Shown: piece after piece, positions 1 to 8,003 of the stretch
How the letters are laid out: every line of letters begins with the position of its first letter
How positions within the stretch are numbered: the first letter of the stretch is position 1
From: an uncultured Christensenellaceae bacterium
GTDB taxonomy: Bacteria > Bacillota > Clostridia > Christensenellales > UBA3700
Direction of reading: 5' to 3'
DNA length: 38,895 bases
NCBI GenBank assembly: GCA_910587685.1
Contig: CAJUMY010000001.1
Coordinates: 275,691-314,585, forward strand
Made by a program: the position numbers and the translations under genes
The notes under the pieces: model-generated
The model's database searches: none
Seen by the model: only the letters and a program-made list of their open reading frames with translations
Told to the model about the DNA's origin: nothing

Positions 1-215
1 ACTTAACAGTATTCTATACTGTTACGCTTAACGCTTACGCAATCCGTCACTTACTACGCAAGTACACGATTCTAACCCGTCATCCGCTCCACTCCAAGAT
101 CAGACCCTGCTACGCGCTGCAACAATTAAAATCGTATTTTGCAATTTATAAATATTTAGAGTTCATGACAACGAGTCTAACAAAACTTTAATTATAACAT
201 ATCACAGGAAATAAT

Positions 216-1088
216 ATGAAATCGGATAAATTTTTAACGGTATTTGCAGTGTTCGATGATGAAACTCAGAGAAAACTCAAGGATATCCAAAATAATATAT
301 TAAGTTTAGGTGAAAAAGGTACGCAAACTATGGACATACCGTTTCATATCACTCTCGGCAGTTTCCCTATAGAAGATGAACGACAGCTAAAATCGCGAAT
401 AAAAGAAACGTGTATTCAAAACCGTCAATTCGATATTTCGCTCAATAAAATCAATCATTTTGACAATAAAGTCCTCTTTATCGAACCTAAGAAAAGTAAA
501 GAACTCAAAAAATTACACGATCTCTTCAACATGAATTACGAAGGCGGTTTCCCATATCGCGCTCATACTACTATCTTCTGTAGCGATAAGTCGCAAGTAA
601 CAAAAGCTAAAAAGCGTTTACGTGAAATATTCAAACCGATAAAAGCAAAAGTCACTGAAATTTGGCTCGGAGAATTCTTCCCCGCAAGAATGATCGCAAG
701 AGAGGAGCTAAACGAAATTAAAGACGATCCTGAGCTCTACTCCTACGTAATGGGAGTCGGCAAAAATATAAAGGAGCTTAAAAGCAAAGGTTTCAAAATA
801 AAAAAGTATGGTAACGACTACGCCGTTACGTTTCCGAAAAGTAACTCCTGCATATGGGAAAATTTCATTATCGAAAATTTGGAAGTAGGTTACTGGAATG
901 AATATATCGGGAAAAACTGCGTTACGTTCTTGTTCCATCTTTCTAGCGGTATACGCCGCTTTGAGGTGCATGATTTTGACGACGCGGAAGTACTGGCGCT
1001 ATGCGAAAAATTAGCGGAAAGAAAATTTGATTCCATTAAGAATATGTTAGAGGAAAACAAATTTTATAAAAAGATACTGAAACTCTAA
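216..1088 (+). CDS. 2H phosphoesterase (2'-5' RNA ligase-like) with an unknown C-terminal domain
   Basis: The 290-residue protein carries the two H-x-T motifs of the 2H phosphoesterase / LigT superfamily: HIT at 44-46 (in PFHITLG) and HTT at 117-119 (in YRAHTTIF). They are spaced as expected for the bilobal fold, which hydrolyses or ligates 2',5' or cyclic phosphate bonds in RNA or nucleotides. That domain ends near residue 165. Residues 170-290 form a second compact region (motifs GYWNEY, HDFDDAEVLALC) that I cannot assign. There is no signal peptide, so it should be cytosolic. The start ATG follows an AGGAA site (aggaaataat-ATG). The gene stands alone on the plus strand, and the next gene begins about 520 bases later. 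The fold call is good; the substrate is unknown. Confidence 0.75.
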   Translation: MKSDKFLTVFAVFDDETQRKLKDIQNNILSLGEKGTQTMDIPFHITLGSFPIEDERQLKSRIKETCIQNRQFDISLNKINHFDNKVLFIEPKKSKELKKLHDLFNMNYEGGFPYRAHTTIFCSDKSQVTKAKKRLREIFKPIKAKVTEIWLGEFFPARMIAREELNEIKDDPELYSYVMGVGKNIKELKSKGFKIKKYGNDYAVTFPKSNSCIWENFIIENLEVGYWNEYIGKNCVTFLFHLSSGIRRFEVHDFDDAEVLALCEKLAERKFDSIKNMLEENKFYKKILKL

Positions 1089-1606
1089 CATTTTATCAAT
1101 GAAATTCTTAATAAAGTTCAATTTAAGGCAATACGTTTACTAAATTAAAACGCCTATAAAGATACGCTTTACTTATGTCTCCCAAAATACGCGTCAAAAC
1201 CGTTATTTCTAAAGTCATTTCCTACTTTTGATATACTCTTACGTAATCTATTAAAAATCCCGACTTGAAAAATTTTAACTCCGTTTTGATCTCGCGCAGC
1301 CATCAAAAGTATATTGTTTTATGCGGAAAGCTTTACGCCCTGTTTTATGTTCGATATAACTATTCGATATTTATTTGTCGTCTCGACAATTTCACGATAT
1401 TTTGATATTATAAATAAAAGTGCTAATTTCAACGTTCATTTTTCAATCATTACGATTCACAAATTGTATTGATATGAGCAAAACATATGGATATGCAGCG
1501 CGAAATTAACTGTTAATAAAAAACAAATCGACAAATCGCGTCACAATGACGCTTCGAACGATACAATGAATAACTATTCCATCTAATATGACTAAAGGAG
1601 AATATT
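1089..1606. other. Long AT-rich intergenic region upstream of the GH89 gene
   Basis: I find no gene here. It holds a distant 10-bp inverted repeat (TACTTTTGAT at 1223-1232 with ATCAAAAGTA at 1302-1311) and, close to the next gene, the short palindrome GCGTCA-CAA-TGACGC. A possible -10 (TACAAT, 1562-1567) lies 40 bases before the GH89 start, without a convincing -35. Confidence 0.4.
1538..1552. promoter_or_regulatory. Candidate operator palindrome upstream of the GH89 gene
   Basis: GCGTCA-CAA-TGACGC is a perfect 6-bp inverted repeat with a 3-base centre. It sits at about the -35 position relative to a possible -10 TACAAT at 1562-1567. A dyad in this position could be the site of a sugar-responsive repressor, but no regulator gene is adjacent and the repeat is short. 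Confidence 0.3.
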
Positions 1607-3745
1607 ATGAATTCAACGATGCAACAGACAATAAGCGATTTTCTAAATAGAAACGCGGCAGAATTTGCGGAAAATTTCCATATTGATATAACTTACGATA
1701 CAAGCGATAACTTTACCGTTACCGCCAAAAACGGCAACGTTTACATAACTGCAAACAACTTAGTTATGGCTTTTCACGGATTTTACTGTTACTTGAAAAA
1801 ATATTGCGGCGTTCAACTCTCATGGTGCGGAAATAGAGAAATAAAAATCAAAAAACTCACGATGTTCGACGGAGAATACAAAAAGTACGTCGAGCAAAAG
1901 TACCGCGTCTATATGAACTACTGTACTCTCGACTATTCGATGTGTTGGTGGGACTTCAAGCGTTGGGAAAAAGAAATAGATTTCATGGCTATGAACGGAA
2001 TCAATATGCCGCTTGCCGTCATAGGAAGCGAAGCCGTTCTGTACGAGACACTGTTGGAGTTCGGATTTTCAAAAAGCGAGGCATTAAGCGAAATATCGGG
2101 TCCTGCGTTTTGGGCATGGCACTTAATGACGAATATTATGGGATACATGCCGCCAAAAGATGAAAAATACGTCTACGAAAGACTCGCTCTCGGGAAACGC
2201 ATACTTGACAGATATTTGGAATTGGGTATGATCCCCATTCAACAGGGCTTTTCGGGACACGTTCCGGAAGCCATCAAGGAGAAAATACCTGCCGCTATTC
2301 TATATATGCAGAACGGTTGGTGCGGCTTCCCGAAAACCGCGCAGGTCGACCCGCTAGACCCGTTCTTCGATCTCTACGGCAAAACATATCTTAGAAATCT
2401 CAAAGAACTCATGGGCTTTTACGGATACGTAGCCTGCGACCCGTTCCACGAGGGAACTCCGCCGAAAAAAGATAAAGAATATCTCAACGCCGTCGGCAAG
2501 ACGATAAGCAACCTATATACTCGATTCGACAACAATTCGATTTGGGTAATGCAAGCGTGGTCGATGAGGAAGGATATAGTTCAAGCCGTCGACAAAGACA
2601 AACTTCTCATTCTCGACATCAACTCTGAGCGCACGCTATCCTCGAGCAATATGTGGGGATATTCCGTCGTATCGGGAATGCTCCATAACTTCGGCGGCAA
2701 GAACGCTATGCAAGGCAAACTCAAAGTTCACGCGAAAAACCCGTACGTAAAACTGAAGAACGCAGGCGCTAACGTCGTCGGAAGCGGTCTCTTTATGGAG
2801 GGAATCGATCAGAATCCGATTGTATACGACCTTCAGTTCGAATTGCTCACTCTAAACGGATCTATAGACCTAAACAGTTGGCTCGACGACTATATCAAAA
2901 GAAGATACGGAAAGTATAATAGCAAAATACGCGATACATATGAGCTACTTTTGAAAACTTGCTATAAAGATAAAGGTTATCACGAGAACGCCGTCGGCTC
3001 GACGTTGGCGTCGCGCCCTCAGATGCGTCCGGTTATGACGGGACCGTGCTGTTATTCGAAAGTTTTCTATAACGTTAAGACGTTCGAAAAGGCGTTGACG
3101 CTCTTCGCTTCCGTAAAAGATGAATTCGAAGATTCCGACGGCTACGCGTACGATCTATGCGATATGACAAGGCAGGCTCTCAGTAATAGGTTCTACGTCA
3201 ACCAGAAAGAGTTTGCCAAAGCCTACCTTTTCAGAAACGTCAAAAAAGCCGAAGCTATCGCAGAGAGACAGCGAAAACTTCTTCTAGACGTTGACCGCGT
3301 CGCCTCGTTAAGAAGCGAAATGAACCTAGAGAGATGGCTATTCGACGCGCACAACTTGGCGAGCGACGAAGAAGAAAAGAGATACTTCGATCTCAACGCA
3401 AGAACGCTGATAACGCTGTGGGGCGATATACGCGGAGATGCGCCTAACATATACGACTATAGTTGGAGAGAATGGGGCGGGCTCATCAAAGATTATTATT
3501 ACGCGCGTTGGGATAAGTTCTACAGCGAAGCGATCGTCAGTCTTAAAAACCGCAAACGCTTCAAAATCATAAACGGAAATGATTGGAATTCGAGACTCAA
3601 CTGCCGAAAATACGATTTCGGAAAAAAGCTCGCCGAGTTCGAGACGTCTTGGATATACGATTATAAAGAAGTCGATATGCCGAAAGATGAAGACGTCATT
3701 CCTACCGCAATAAAAATTATCGAAGAATATGGTATGAACAAGTAA
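1607..3745 (+). CDS. Alpha-N-acetylglucosaminidase, glycoside hydrolase family 89 (NAGLU-like)
   Basis: The 712-residue protein matches the NAGLU/GH89 pattern: an N-terminal alpha/beta domain, then the barrel signature YSMCWWDFKRWEKEIDFMA (110-128) with MNGINMPLA, FSGHVPEA (215-222), MLHNFGG (358-364) and an alpha-helical C-terminal part. Glu282 in CDPFHEGTPP and Glu398 in FMEGIDQN align with the acid/base and nucleophile of the family (human E316 and E446, from memory). The family removes terminal alpha-linked GlcNAc, as in heparan sulfate or class III mucin glycans. There is no signal peptide and no carbohydrate-binding module, so it probably works in the cytosol on imported oligosaccharides. 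The start is set by AAAGGAG at 1594-1600, six bases before the ATG. A hairpin terminator follows. A convergent GH123-type glycosidase lies next door. Confidence 0.9.
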   Translation: MNSTMQQTISDFLNRNAAEFAENFHIDITYDTSDNFTVTAKNGNVYITANNLVMAFHGFYCYLKKYCGVQLSWCGNREIKIKKLTMFDGEYKKYVEQKYRVYMNYCTLDYSMCWWDFKRWEKEIDFMAMNGINMPLAVIGSEAVLYETLLEFGFSKSEALSEISGPAFWAWHLMTNIMGYMPPKDEKYVYERLALGKRILDRYLELGMIPIQQGFSGHVPEAIKEKIPAAILYMQNGWCGFPKTAQVDPLDPFFDLYGKTYLRNLKELMGFYGYVACDPFHEGTPPKKDKEYLNAVGKTISNLYTRFDNNSIWVMQAWSMRKDIVQAVDKDKLLILDINSERTLSSSNMWGYSVVSGMLHNFGGKNAMQGKLKVHAKNPYVKLKNAGANVVGSGLFMEGIDQNPIVYDLQFELLTLNGSIDLNSWLDDYIKRRYGKYNSKIRDTYELLLKTCYKDKGYHENAVGSTLASRPQMRPVMTGPCCYSKVFYNVKTFEKALTLFASVKDEFEDSDGYAYDLCDMTRQALSNRFYVNQKEFAKAYLFRNVKKAEAIAERQRKLLLDVDRVASLRSEMNLERWLFDAHNLASDEEEKRYFDLNARTLITLWGDIRGDAPNIYDYSWREWGGLIKDYYYARWDKFYSEAIVSLKNRKRFKIINGNDWNSRLNCRKYDFGKKLAEFETSWIYDYKEVDMPKDEDVIPTAIKIIEEYGMNK

Positions 3746-3860
3746 TAAAATCATTAGTTTAAGCCGTAACGAATTTGAATTACGCTTTAGACGTCGGCGC
3801 TATTCGATAGCGGTAGCCACCGCCCAAAACGTCAACTATATAAAACGTATTCGCTAAAAT

Positions 3861-3903
3861 AGACGATATAGCTACAATGCCGTTAACTATATCGTCTTCT
3901 TTT
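3861..3903 (+). terminator. Intrinsic terminator after the GH89 gene
   Basis: An 11-bp perfect stem (3861-3871 with 3887-3897, agacgatatag / ctatatcgtct) with a 15-base loop is followed by the T-rich run tcttttat. It lies 115 bases after the GH89 stop, between convergent genes. Confidence 0.65.
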
Positions 3904-4015
3904 ATACGCATTTTAATAATTAAATGTTAGCAAATATCCAAAAACAGCTTATAGTTGGTTACGCAAAACGCTAACGCCAATTAAAGCGTCTTATTTTCCG
4001 AGCTAAAAACACACT

Positions 4016-5650
4016 TTACTTTCCCATTGCCTCTCGTATTGCGGAATTTATCTCTTCTCTTCGCAAAAGTTGCCATTCGTCGCTATGCGGATACTCCGCA
4101 AAAGTAATGGGAGTCTCAACGCCCTTTTCAAGTATCTCCATGGTCTTTTCCCTGCCGATCAAGCTCTCCGCCATCTCCAGCGCGCGCATATCCTGCAGAG
4201 CGTCGTTAAACACTTTAAGACGCAACGACTGAAGCGGTTTGCCGTCGTCTCCGGGATACACGACGTACGAATCTCCCGACGGGAAAGATCCGCCTGCGTC
4301 CGATTCTTTGAACGGATCTACCTTTCTCAACGAAAAACGCGTGTACCAATAATTATATCCCCAATGCAAAAATCCTTTTACTTTGTACTTATACATTTGA
4401 TAGCCTATTATACGGTTACGCTGAGACGGCATCGAGAAGAAGCGATTGGACACTTTTTTGAACTGCGCTCCGCAATAATACGTCCAAAGCTCGGGCACGT
4501 TATCTATAAAGCGCTCGATATGGTCGTTCGACGGTATCGGAAGATCTATGAGTCCTCTTTGATAAAAGCGATAATCGCTGAGCGCGTCTATTATCTTAAA
4601 TTCGCCAAAGAGACCCTTTATCAATTCGCTCGCCTTCCTGTAGCTTCTCAAAACGGCGATGAACGGCTCGTCCGACACGTGGAAATAGACTTTATTTTCA
4701 ATCCCTTTTGCGTATATGTACCTCTTGAATTCGGCAGCGAACGCCGTTAAAAACTCTCTGTATTTTCTGCCTGACGCCCTTGTATTCCACCCGAAAATCT
4801 TTTTCTCGACGCCATCCGCGTCCGCTACTATTTTCGGGCATTTTTTCGCGCCCCACTGCGTGGTAAGATGAGATATTTCATAGTACTCTATACCTACTCT
4901 GTCGCACATTTCAAGCCATCTGTCGACCTTTGAAAAATCAAAGATATACTTTCCGTTCTCCACCTTCACGCCGACGAGCTGGACGGTCTCTCTCTCCTTT
5001 CCTATCTTCGTATCAAGAGGCGGAGTAAAGATAGGCGTGAGCGCCATATTCATACCGTACTGACGGGCAACTCTCAAATAGTTCTCTACGATCTCCCAAT
5101 ACTTTTCGGAAAAAACTTTGACGCCGTAATGCGTCGCGAGACAGTCTGTATGGAACCAATTAGTATATATGAGCTTTTGCTCGGGAAGAACGCCGTCTAT
5201 AACGTCGAATACGAGCTCGACGCTCTTTTTATCTTTGCCGTCGAAAAGTTCGACCGCCACGATATGCTCTCCGCTCGGCAAAAGACATTCGTCGGGAACG
5301 ACTTCTACCCATATCGAATACCATTTGCCAGCCTCGGCTTTGAGCGTATTATCGCATATCGGGTGAAGCAGATCGGGAAAGCTGTTGCCGTTACCTCTTA
5401 AAGTGTAATCGTCTTGCGGTTTTCCGACGGCAAGTCCCGAATATATCTCATCTACTAAGTAAAACCGTACGGCGCTGCCGAGCGCAGACGCGACGCTGAG
5501 CGTCAACGCCGAATCTACGTCGCTTGAAAAAGCTATCTGCAAAGACGTCTTCTCGTTCCTAAACATACTAAGTTTATTAAAGGGCTTTTGTTTCGGTTCC
5601 TCATCCGAAAACACCTTTACTAACGAACTTAGAGGAATAACTTTCAACAT
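4016..5650 (-). CDS. GH123-type glycosidase (DUF4091 family), probable beta-N-acetylgalactosaminidase
   Basis: The 544-residue protein has a beta-rich N-terminal half (1-155) and a TIM-barrel-like catalytic part with the family signatures IYTNWFHTDCLATHY (161-175), HLTTQWG (261-267) and YFHVSDEP (322-329). The Asp327-Glu328 pair in SDEP matches the D-E dyad by which GH123 enzymes polarise the substrate N-acetyl group and protonate the leaving group. The barrel end contains GFLHWGYNYW. The known activity of the family is release of beta-GalNAc from glycolipid or glycan ends; many DUF4091 members are untested. No signal peptide is present. GGAG precedes the ATG by eight bases (ggagaaaattATG). 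It is 48 bases downstream of the lipoprotein gene and probably in the same operon. Confidence 0.78.
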   Translation of the reverse strand: MLKVIPLSSLVKVFSDEEPKQKPFNKLSMFRNEKTSLQIAFSSDVDSALTLSVASALGSAVRFYLVDEIYSGLAVGKPQDDYTLRGNGNSFPDLLHPICDNTLKAEAGKWYSIWVEVVPDECLLPSGEHIVAVELFDGKDKKSVELVFDVIDGVLPEQKLIYTNWFHTDCLATHYGVKVFSEKYWEIVENYLRVARQYGMNMALTPIFTPPLDTKIGKERETVQLVGVKVENGKYIFDFSKVDRWLEMCDRVGIEYYEISHLTTQWGAKKCPKIVADADGVEKKIFGWNTRASGRKYREFLTAFAAEFKRYIYAKGIENKVYFHVSDEPFIAVLRSYRKASELIKGLFGEFKIIDALSDYRFYQRGLIDLPIPSNDHIERFIDNVPELWTYYCGAQFKKVSNRFFSMPSQRNRIIGYQMYKYKVKGFLHWGYNYWYTRFSLRKVDPFKESDAGGSFPSGDSYVVYPGDDGKPLQSLRLKVFNDALQDMRALEMAESLIGREKTMEILEKGVETPITFAEYPHSDEWQLLRREEINSAIREAMGK

Positions 5651-5698
5651 AATTTTCTCCTATTCATATAAAACGTTTTTCCGTATTTATTTGATATA

Positions 5699-6940
5699 TC
5701 ACCATTTAACGATAGTTACGCCATCGCTGCCGTATCTCCAATAATTTCCCTCTGCTGTCGGCTGAGTTTCACTGTAATAATAAAGATTCGTATCTGTCAA
5801 CACGTCGTTATTGTCGTTGATATTGATCTTTTTCCAATCTTCTTCCCGACCTCTATAATATATCTCCGACAAAGCGTCGCACCCCTTGAAAACTCTAAAA
5901 CCGATGTTCATCATCTCTCTGCCTATAACCATGTAGCGAAGAGCGTCGCACCTTTCAAAGACTTCGCTTTCGATACTCGTAACGCTATCGGGAATTTTGA
6001 TTGCAACAAGATTCGAACAGTTATAGAACGCAAGCTGTCCGATACTTTTTAGACCTTCCTGCAAAACGACTTCCGTAATGCCCCTGCACGAGAAAAACGC
6101 GCCCTGTCCGATCTTTACTATCCCTTCGCCTATTACTACTCTTTTAATCGACGACAAGTTTTGGAAAGCGACGTCTCCTATCTCCGTAACTTTCTTTCCG
6201 TTATATACGGGCGGAATTATTATAGTCTCGTCCAAAACGCCGTCCTTGAGCCCTATTACCGTATATCCTTCGCCGTTCTCTTCGTATAAAAGCCCTTCTG
6301 TCCCTATGATATTCTCGCATATCCGGCACTTTCCTAGTCCGTCCGTATCGTGAAGTTCTCTATCCTTTATCTCGTCGTGTCCGCAAACCGCTTCTTTCCA
6401 ATGATATCTGCCGTCGTACGCCCATTCGTCGGAATACGCATGAGTATGCGGCAGTTTATCCGTAATTTCAGTGTCGGTATAACCGCATACGACGCAGTTT
6501 CTCTCCCTCTCTCCGTTCTCCGTCTCGGTAGCGTCTTTGATCACGTTCCACTCTCCGAAACTGTGCTTGTCTCTATATCCCGTCTCGTTCTTATGTTCGC
6601 AAACAGCCTCTTTCCAGTGATATACGCTATCGTTGGACCAATCGTTTGAAAAGGCGTGACTTTTACGCGATTCGCTGTATCCGCATACGCCGCAAACACG
6701 CTTTTCCTCGCCGTCGTTAGTTCCTACAGGCGCCTTTACCACGCTCCATATGCCGAAACTGTGCGACGCGTAATCTTTCATTTCTCCGCAATGCTTACAT
6801 TTCGCGGAATGCCAATGATACAAAGCGTTACTAGACCAATCGCTTGAAAATCTATGTCTGTGAGTACACCCGATAAGACCGATCGCAACCGTAGCTACGC
6901 ATAATATTATCAAAAAGATAGCGAACTTCCTTTTATTCAT
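5699..6940 (-). CDS. Lipoprotein with His/Cys/Trp repeats and BspA-type leucine-rich repeats
   Basis: The ATG at 6938-6940 is preferred to an in-frame TTG 15 bases upstream because GGAGAG lies just before it. The 413-residue product has a lipoprotein signal (MNKRKF, a hydrophobic core, lipobox LIGC with Cys25). Residues 28-210 hold three copies of an H-x-[FY]-S-x-[DE]-W...YHW-x-x-A-x-C unit (about 28-48, 95-114, 167-186), alternating with HSFG-x-W-x-V-x-K units and CxxCGY knuckles (83-88, 149-154). Residues 225-370 are BspA/LRR_5 repeats (GxxAFxxCxxL type), followed by a short C-terminal tail. Such proteins are anchored on the outer membrane face and bind surfaces or ligands; the Cys/His units may bind metal. 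It heads an operon with the GH123-type enzyme. The ligand is unknown. Confidence 0.8.
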   Translation of the reverse strand: MNKRKFAIFLIILCVATVAIGLIGCTHRHRFSSDWSSNALYHWHSAKCKHCGEMKDYASHSFGIWSVVKAPVGTNDGEEKRVCGVCGYSESRKSHAFSNDWSNDSVYHWKEAVCEHKNETGYRDKHSFGEWNVIKDATETENGERERNCVVCGYTDTEITDKLPHTHAYSDEWAYDGRYHWKEAVCGHDEIKDRELHDTDGLGKCRICENIIGTEGLLYEENGEGYTVIGLKDGVLDETIIIPPVYNGKKVTEIGDVAFQNLSSIKRVVIGEGIVKIGQGAFFSCRGITEVVLQEGLKSIGQLAFYNCSNLVAIKIPDSVTSIESEVFERCDALRYMVIGREMMNIGFRVFKGCDALSEIYYRGREEDWKKININDNNDVLTDTNLYYYSETQPTAEGNYWRYGSDGVTIVKW

Positions 6941-7114
6941 ATTCTCTCCGCTCAAAATCCATAACCGAGCCGCGCTTTGATCATTCTAAATCAAACGCAA
7001 CAGCTTTTCTTAACGGCGTATCTTCGCCTGGCGGCAAAACCTGCGATTTTTTATATCTACGAAGTTACGACCATCATAACTTTTTCCATAACGACTTTTC
7101 GACCGTTTATTAAT

Positions 7115-7143
7115 AATATAACATATAAATAAGTTATTCGCAA
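7115..7143 (-). promoter_or_regulatory. Promoter of the lipoprotein-GH123 operon
   Basis: On the minus strand, TTGCGA (7138-7143) and TATATT (7115-7120) are separated by 17 bases, with TG one base before the -10 (extended -10). The predicted start gives a leader of about 170 bases before the lipoprotein ATG. It is back to back with the plus-strand promoter at 7181. Confidence 0.6.
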
Positions 7144-7180
7144 GAGTAAAAATTTACAACTAACGCCGAGAACAAGAAAT

Positions 7181-7209
7181 TTGACAAAAATATTATCTTG
7201 AATTATAAT
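7181..7209 (+). promoter_or_regulatory. Perfect consensus sigma-A promoter
   Basis: TTGACA (7181-7186), a 17-base spacer and TATAAT (7204-7209) match the housekeeping consensus exactly. It points at the 40-codon lipoprotein stub at 7282. Confidence 0.8.
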
Positions 7210-7281
7210 GATATAAAAAATAAAATCAGTTGACCGACGCGAAGTTCGGCTTTAATAATATATAAACATAAAGGTGTCTCG

Positions 7282-7404
7282 ATGAAAAAAGTTTCCTATT
7301 TAGCCGCAATATTCATCATTACGCTCGCAACGTTTATCTTCGTATTATCAAGTTGCGGCGGACCTTCGGAAGAACCCAAAACGGACGTTCCGCCGACACT
7401 GTAA
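7282..7404 (+). pseudogene. Lipoprotein stub (signal peptide, lipobox and short tail)
   Basis: This 40-codon reading frame (ATG to TAA) encodes MKKVSY, a hydrophobic stretch and VLSSC (lipobox, Cys25), then a 15-residue Gly/Pro/Glu-rich tail ending in PPTL. AAAGGTG lies before the ATG, and a perfect consensus promoter lies 73 bases upstream. The product is a complete lipoprotein signal with almost no mature protein, typical of the first part of a larger substrate-binding or surface lipoprotein. Its last codons read, on the other strand, as part of a different gene start, so I infer that the original gene was cut by a rearrangement. It could still be expressed as a tiny lipoprotein. Confidence 0.55.
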
Positions 7405-7505
7405 GCGCCCATTTCCTTATAAGAATTATACTTTCCCTTATGCGGTCTTGACCACCCTGCGCGGAACTGCGTCCACATGCTCTCTGCTTTTTCCAAAAGT
7501 TTCAT
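7385..7505 (-). pseudogene. Truncated 5' end of a possible MFS/GPH-type transporter
   Basis: From ATG at 7505 the minus strand reads MKLLEKAESMWTQF, then GKYNSYKEMGAYSVGG. This resembles the N-terminus (Trp-rich arm, then YKE..AYSVGG entering the first membrane helix) of a clostridial MFS/GPH transporter family as I remember it. The frame continues to 7296, but after about 7385 it is only the antisense of the lipoprotein stub and has no membrane helix. Only about 40 residues of the original gene remain. The family assignment is from memory and uncertain. Confidence 0.35.
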
Positions 7506-7724
7506 AACTTACCCATTCTATTTAGATATATATCTATTTATATAAAAGTATTAAAATATATCTTATAATTATGATATATAATTTTATCGTACCCGTCAAG
7601 TACTGCTTTGAATTTTTATAAATAAAAGTAATTTTTATAATATTAATAGATGATAAAAAAATCTAAACTTTTCGAAGCGTATATTTGCAGACCATATTGA
7701 AGAATCTATAAAAATGAAATGAAA
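7506..7724. other. AT-rich non-coding stretch inside the rearranged scar
   Basis: It lies between the transporter-like fragment and the tnpA remnant. It is very AT-rich and has no recognisable gene. The tail of the tnpA frame runs through part of it (to 7635) without resembling a transposase. Confidence 0.4.
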
Positions 7725-7823
7725 ATAAAATACTTTCCTACGATATTTAGGCGCAAATACTATATGATATTTGCAATTTCGCTTCGTATGCGCTAAACTA
7801 TTACTAATACTTTCGTTTTTCAT
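7725..7823 (-). mobile_element. IS200/IS605-type tnpA remnant (first ~33 codons)
   Basis: From the ATG at 7821-7823 (AAGGAG seven bases upstream) the minus strand encodes NSLAHTKRNCKYHIVFAPKY followed by RRKVFY. This is the conserved N-terminus of Y1 transposases of IS200/IS605 elements (N-CKYHIVFAPKYRRK). After the FY the match stops abruptly. The HUH motif and catalytic Tyr, which should lie further on, are absent. A long inverted repeat that buries the ribosome site lies immediately upstream, as in IS200. It is an inactive relic. Confidence 0.8.
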
Positions 7824-7827
7824 TTTT

Positions 7828-7885
7828 GCGCTCCTTTTGTTTAGATTTGCCTTGGCGGACAAATCTACTATAACAAAAGGAGCGC
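7828..7885 (-). repeat. IS200-type left-end hairpin sequestering the tnpA ribosome site
   Basis: A 14-bp perfect arm (7828-7841 with 7872-7885, GCGCTCCTTTTGTT / AACAAAAGGAGCGC) continues into an 8-bp inner arm (7842-7849 with 7860-7867, TAGATTTG / CAAATCTA), with a 4-base bulge. The AAGGAG of tnpA is inside the 3' arm of the transcript, so it would be paired. IS200 elements are known to use such a structure to block translation and incoming transcription. It is better preserved than the transposase itself. Confidence 0.7.
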
Positions 7886-7948
7886 TTTTTCTTACTCATC
7901 GGTAAACCTTTTTTGAACACCGGACTATCCGGGGATTTTCTTAAACAA

Positions 7949-7977
7949 CAAAAAGGCGTCCGCAAAATGCGAACGCC
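7949..7977 (-). terminator. Terminator of the pepP-efp operon
   Basis: On the minus strand GGCGTTCGCA-TTT-TGCGGACGCC (one G-U pair) is followed by TTTTT. It lies 27 bases after the efp stop, so the operon ends here and the IS relic beyond it is separate. Confidence 0.85.
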
Positions 7978-8003
7978 TGAATACACGAATAAATATTCTA
8001 CTA

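Noticed and set aside
1..23. AACAGTA-TTCTA-TACTGTT hairpin at the left edge
   Set aside because: Seven AT-rich pairs without a T run and without a known neighbour; too weak to call a terminator.
6956..7114. Riboswitch in the lipoprotein operon leader
   Set aside because: The CGCAGGTTTTGCCGCCAGGCG segment looks structured but fits no riboswitch consensus I know.
7804..7986. Short minus-strand frame upstream of the tnpA relic
   Set aside because: It runs through the efp terminator and the IS hairpin, and has no family resemblance.
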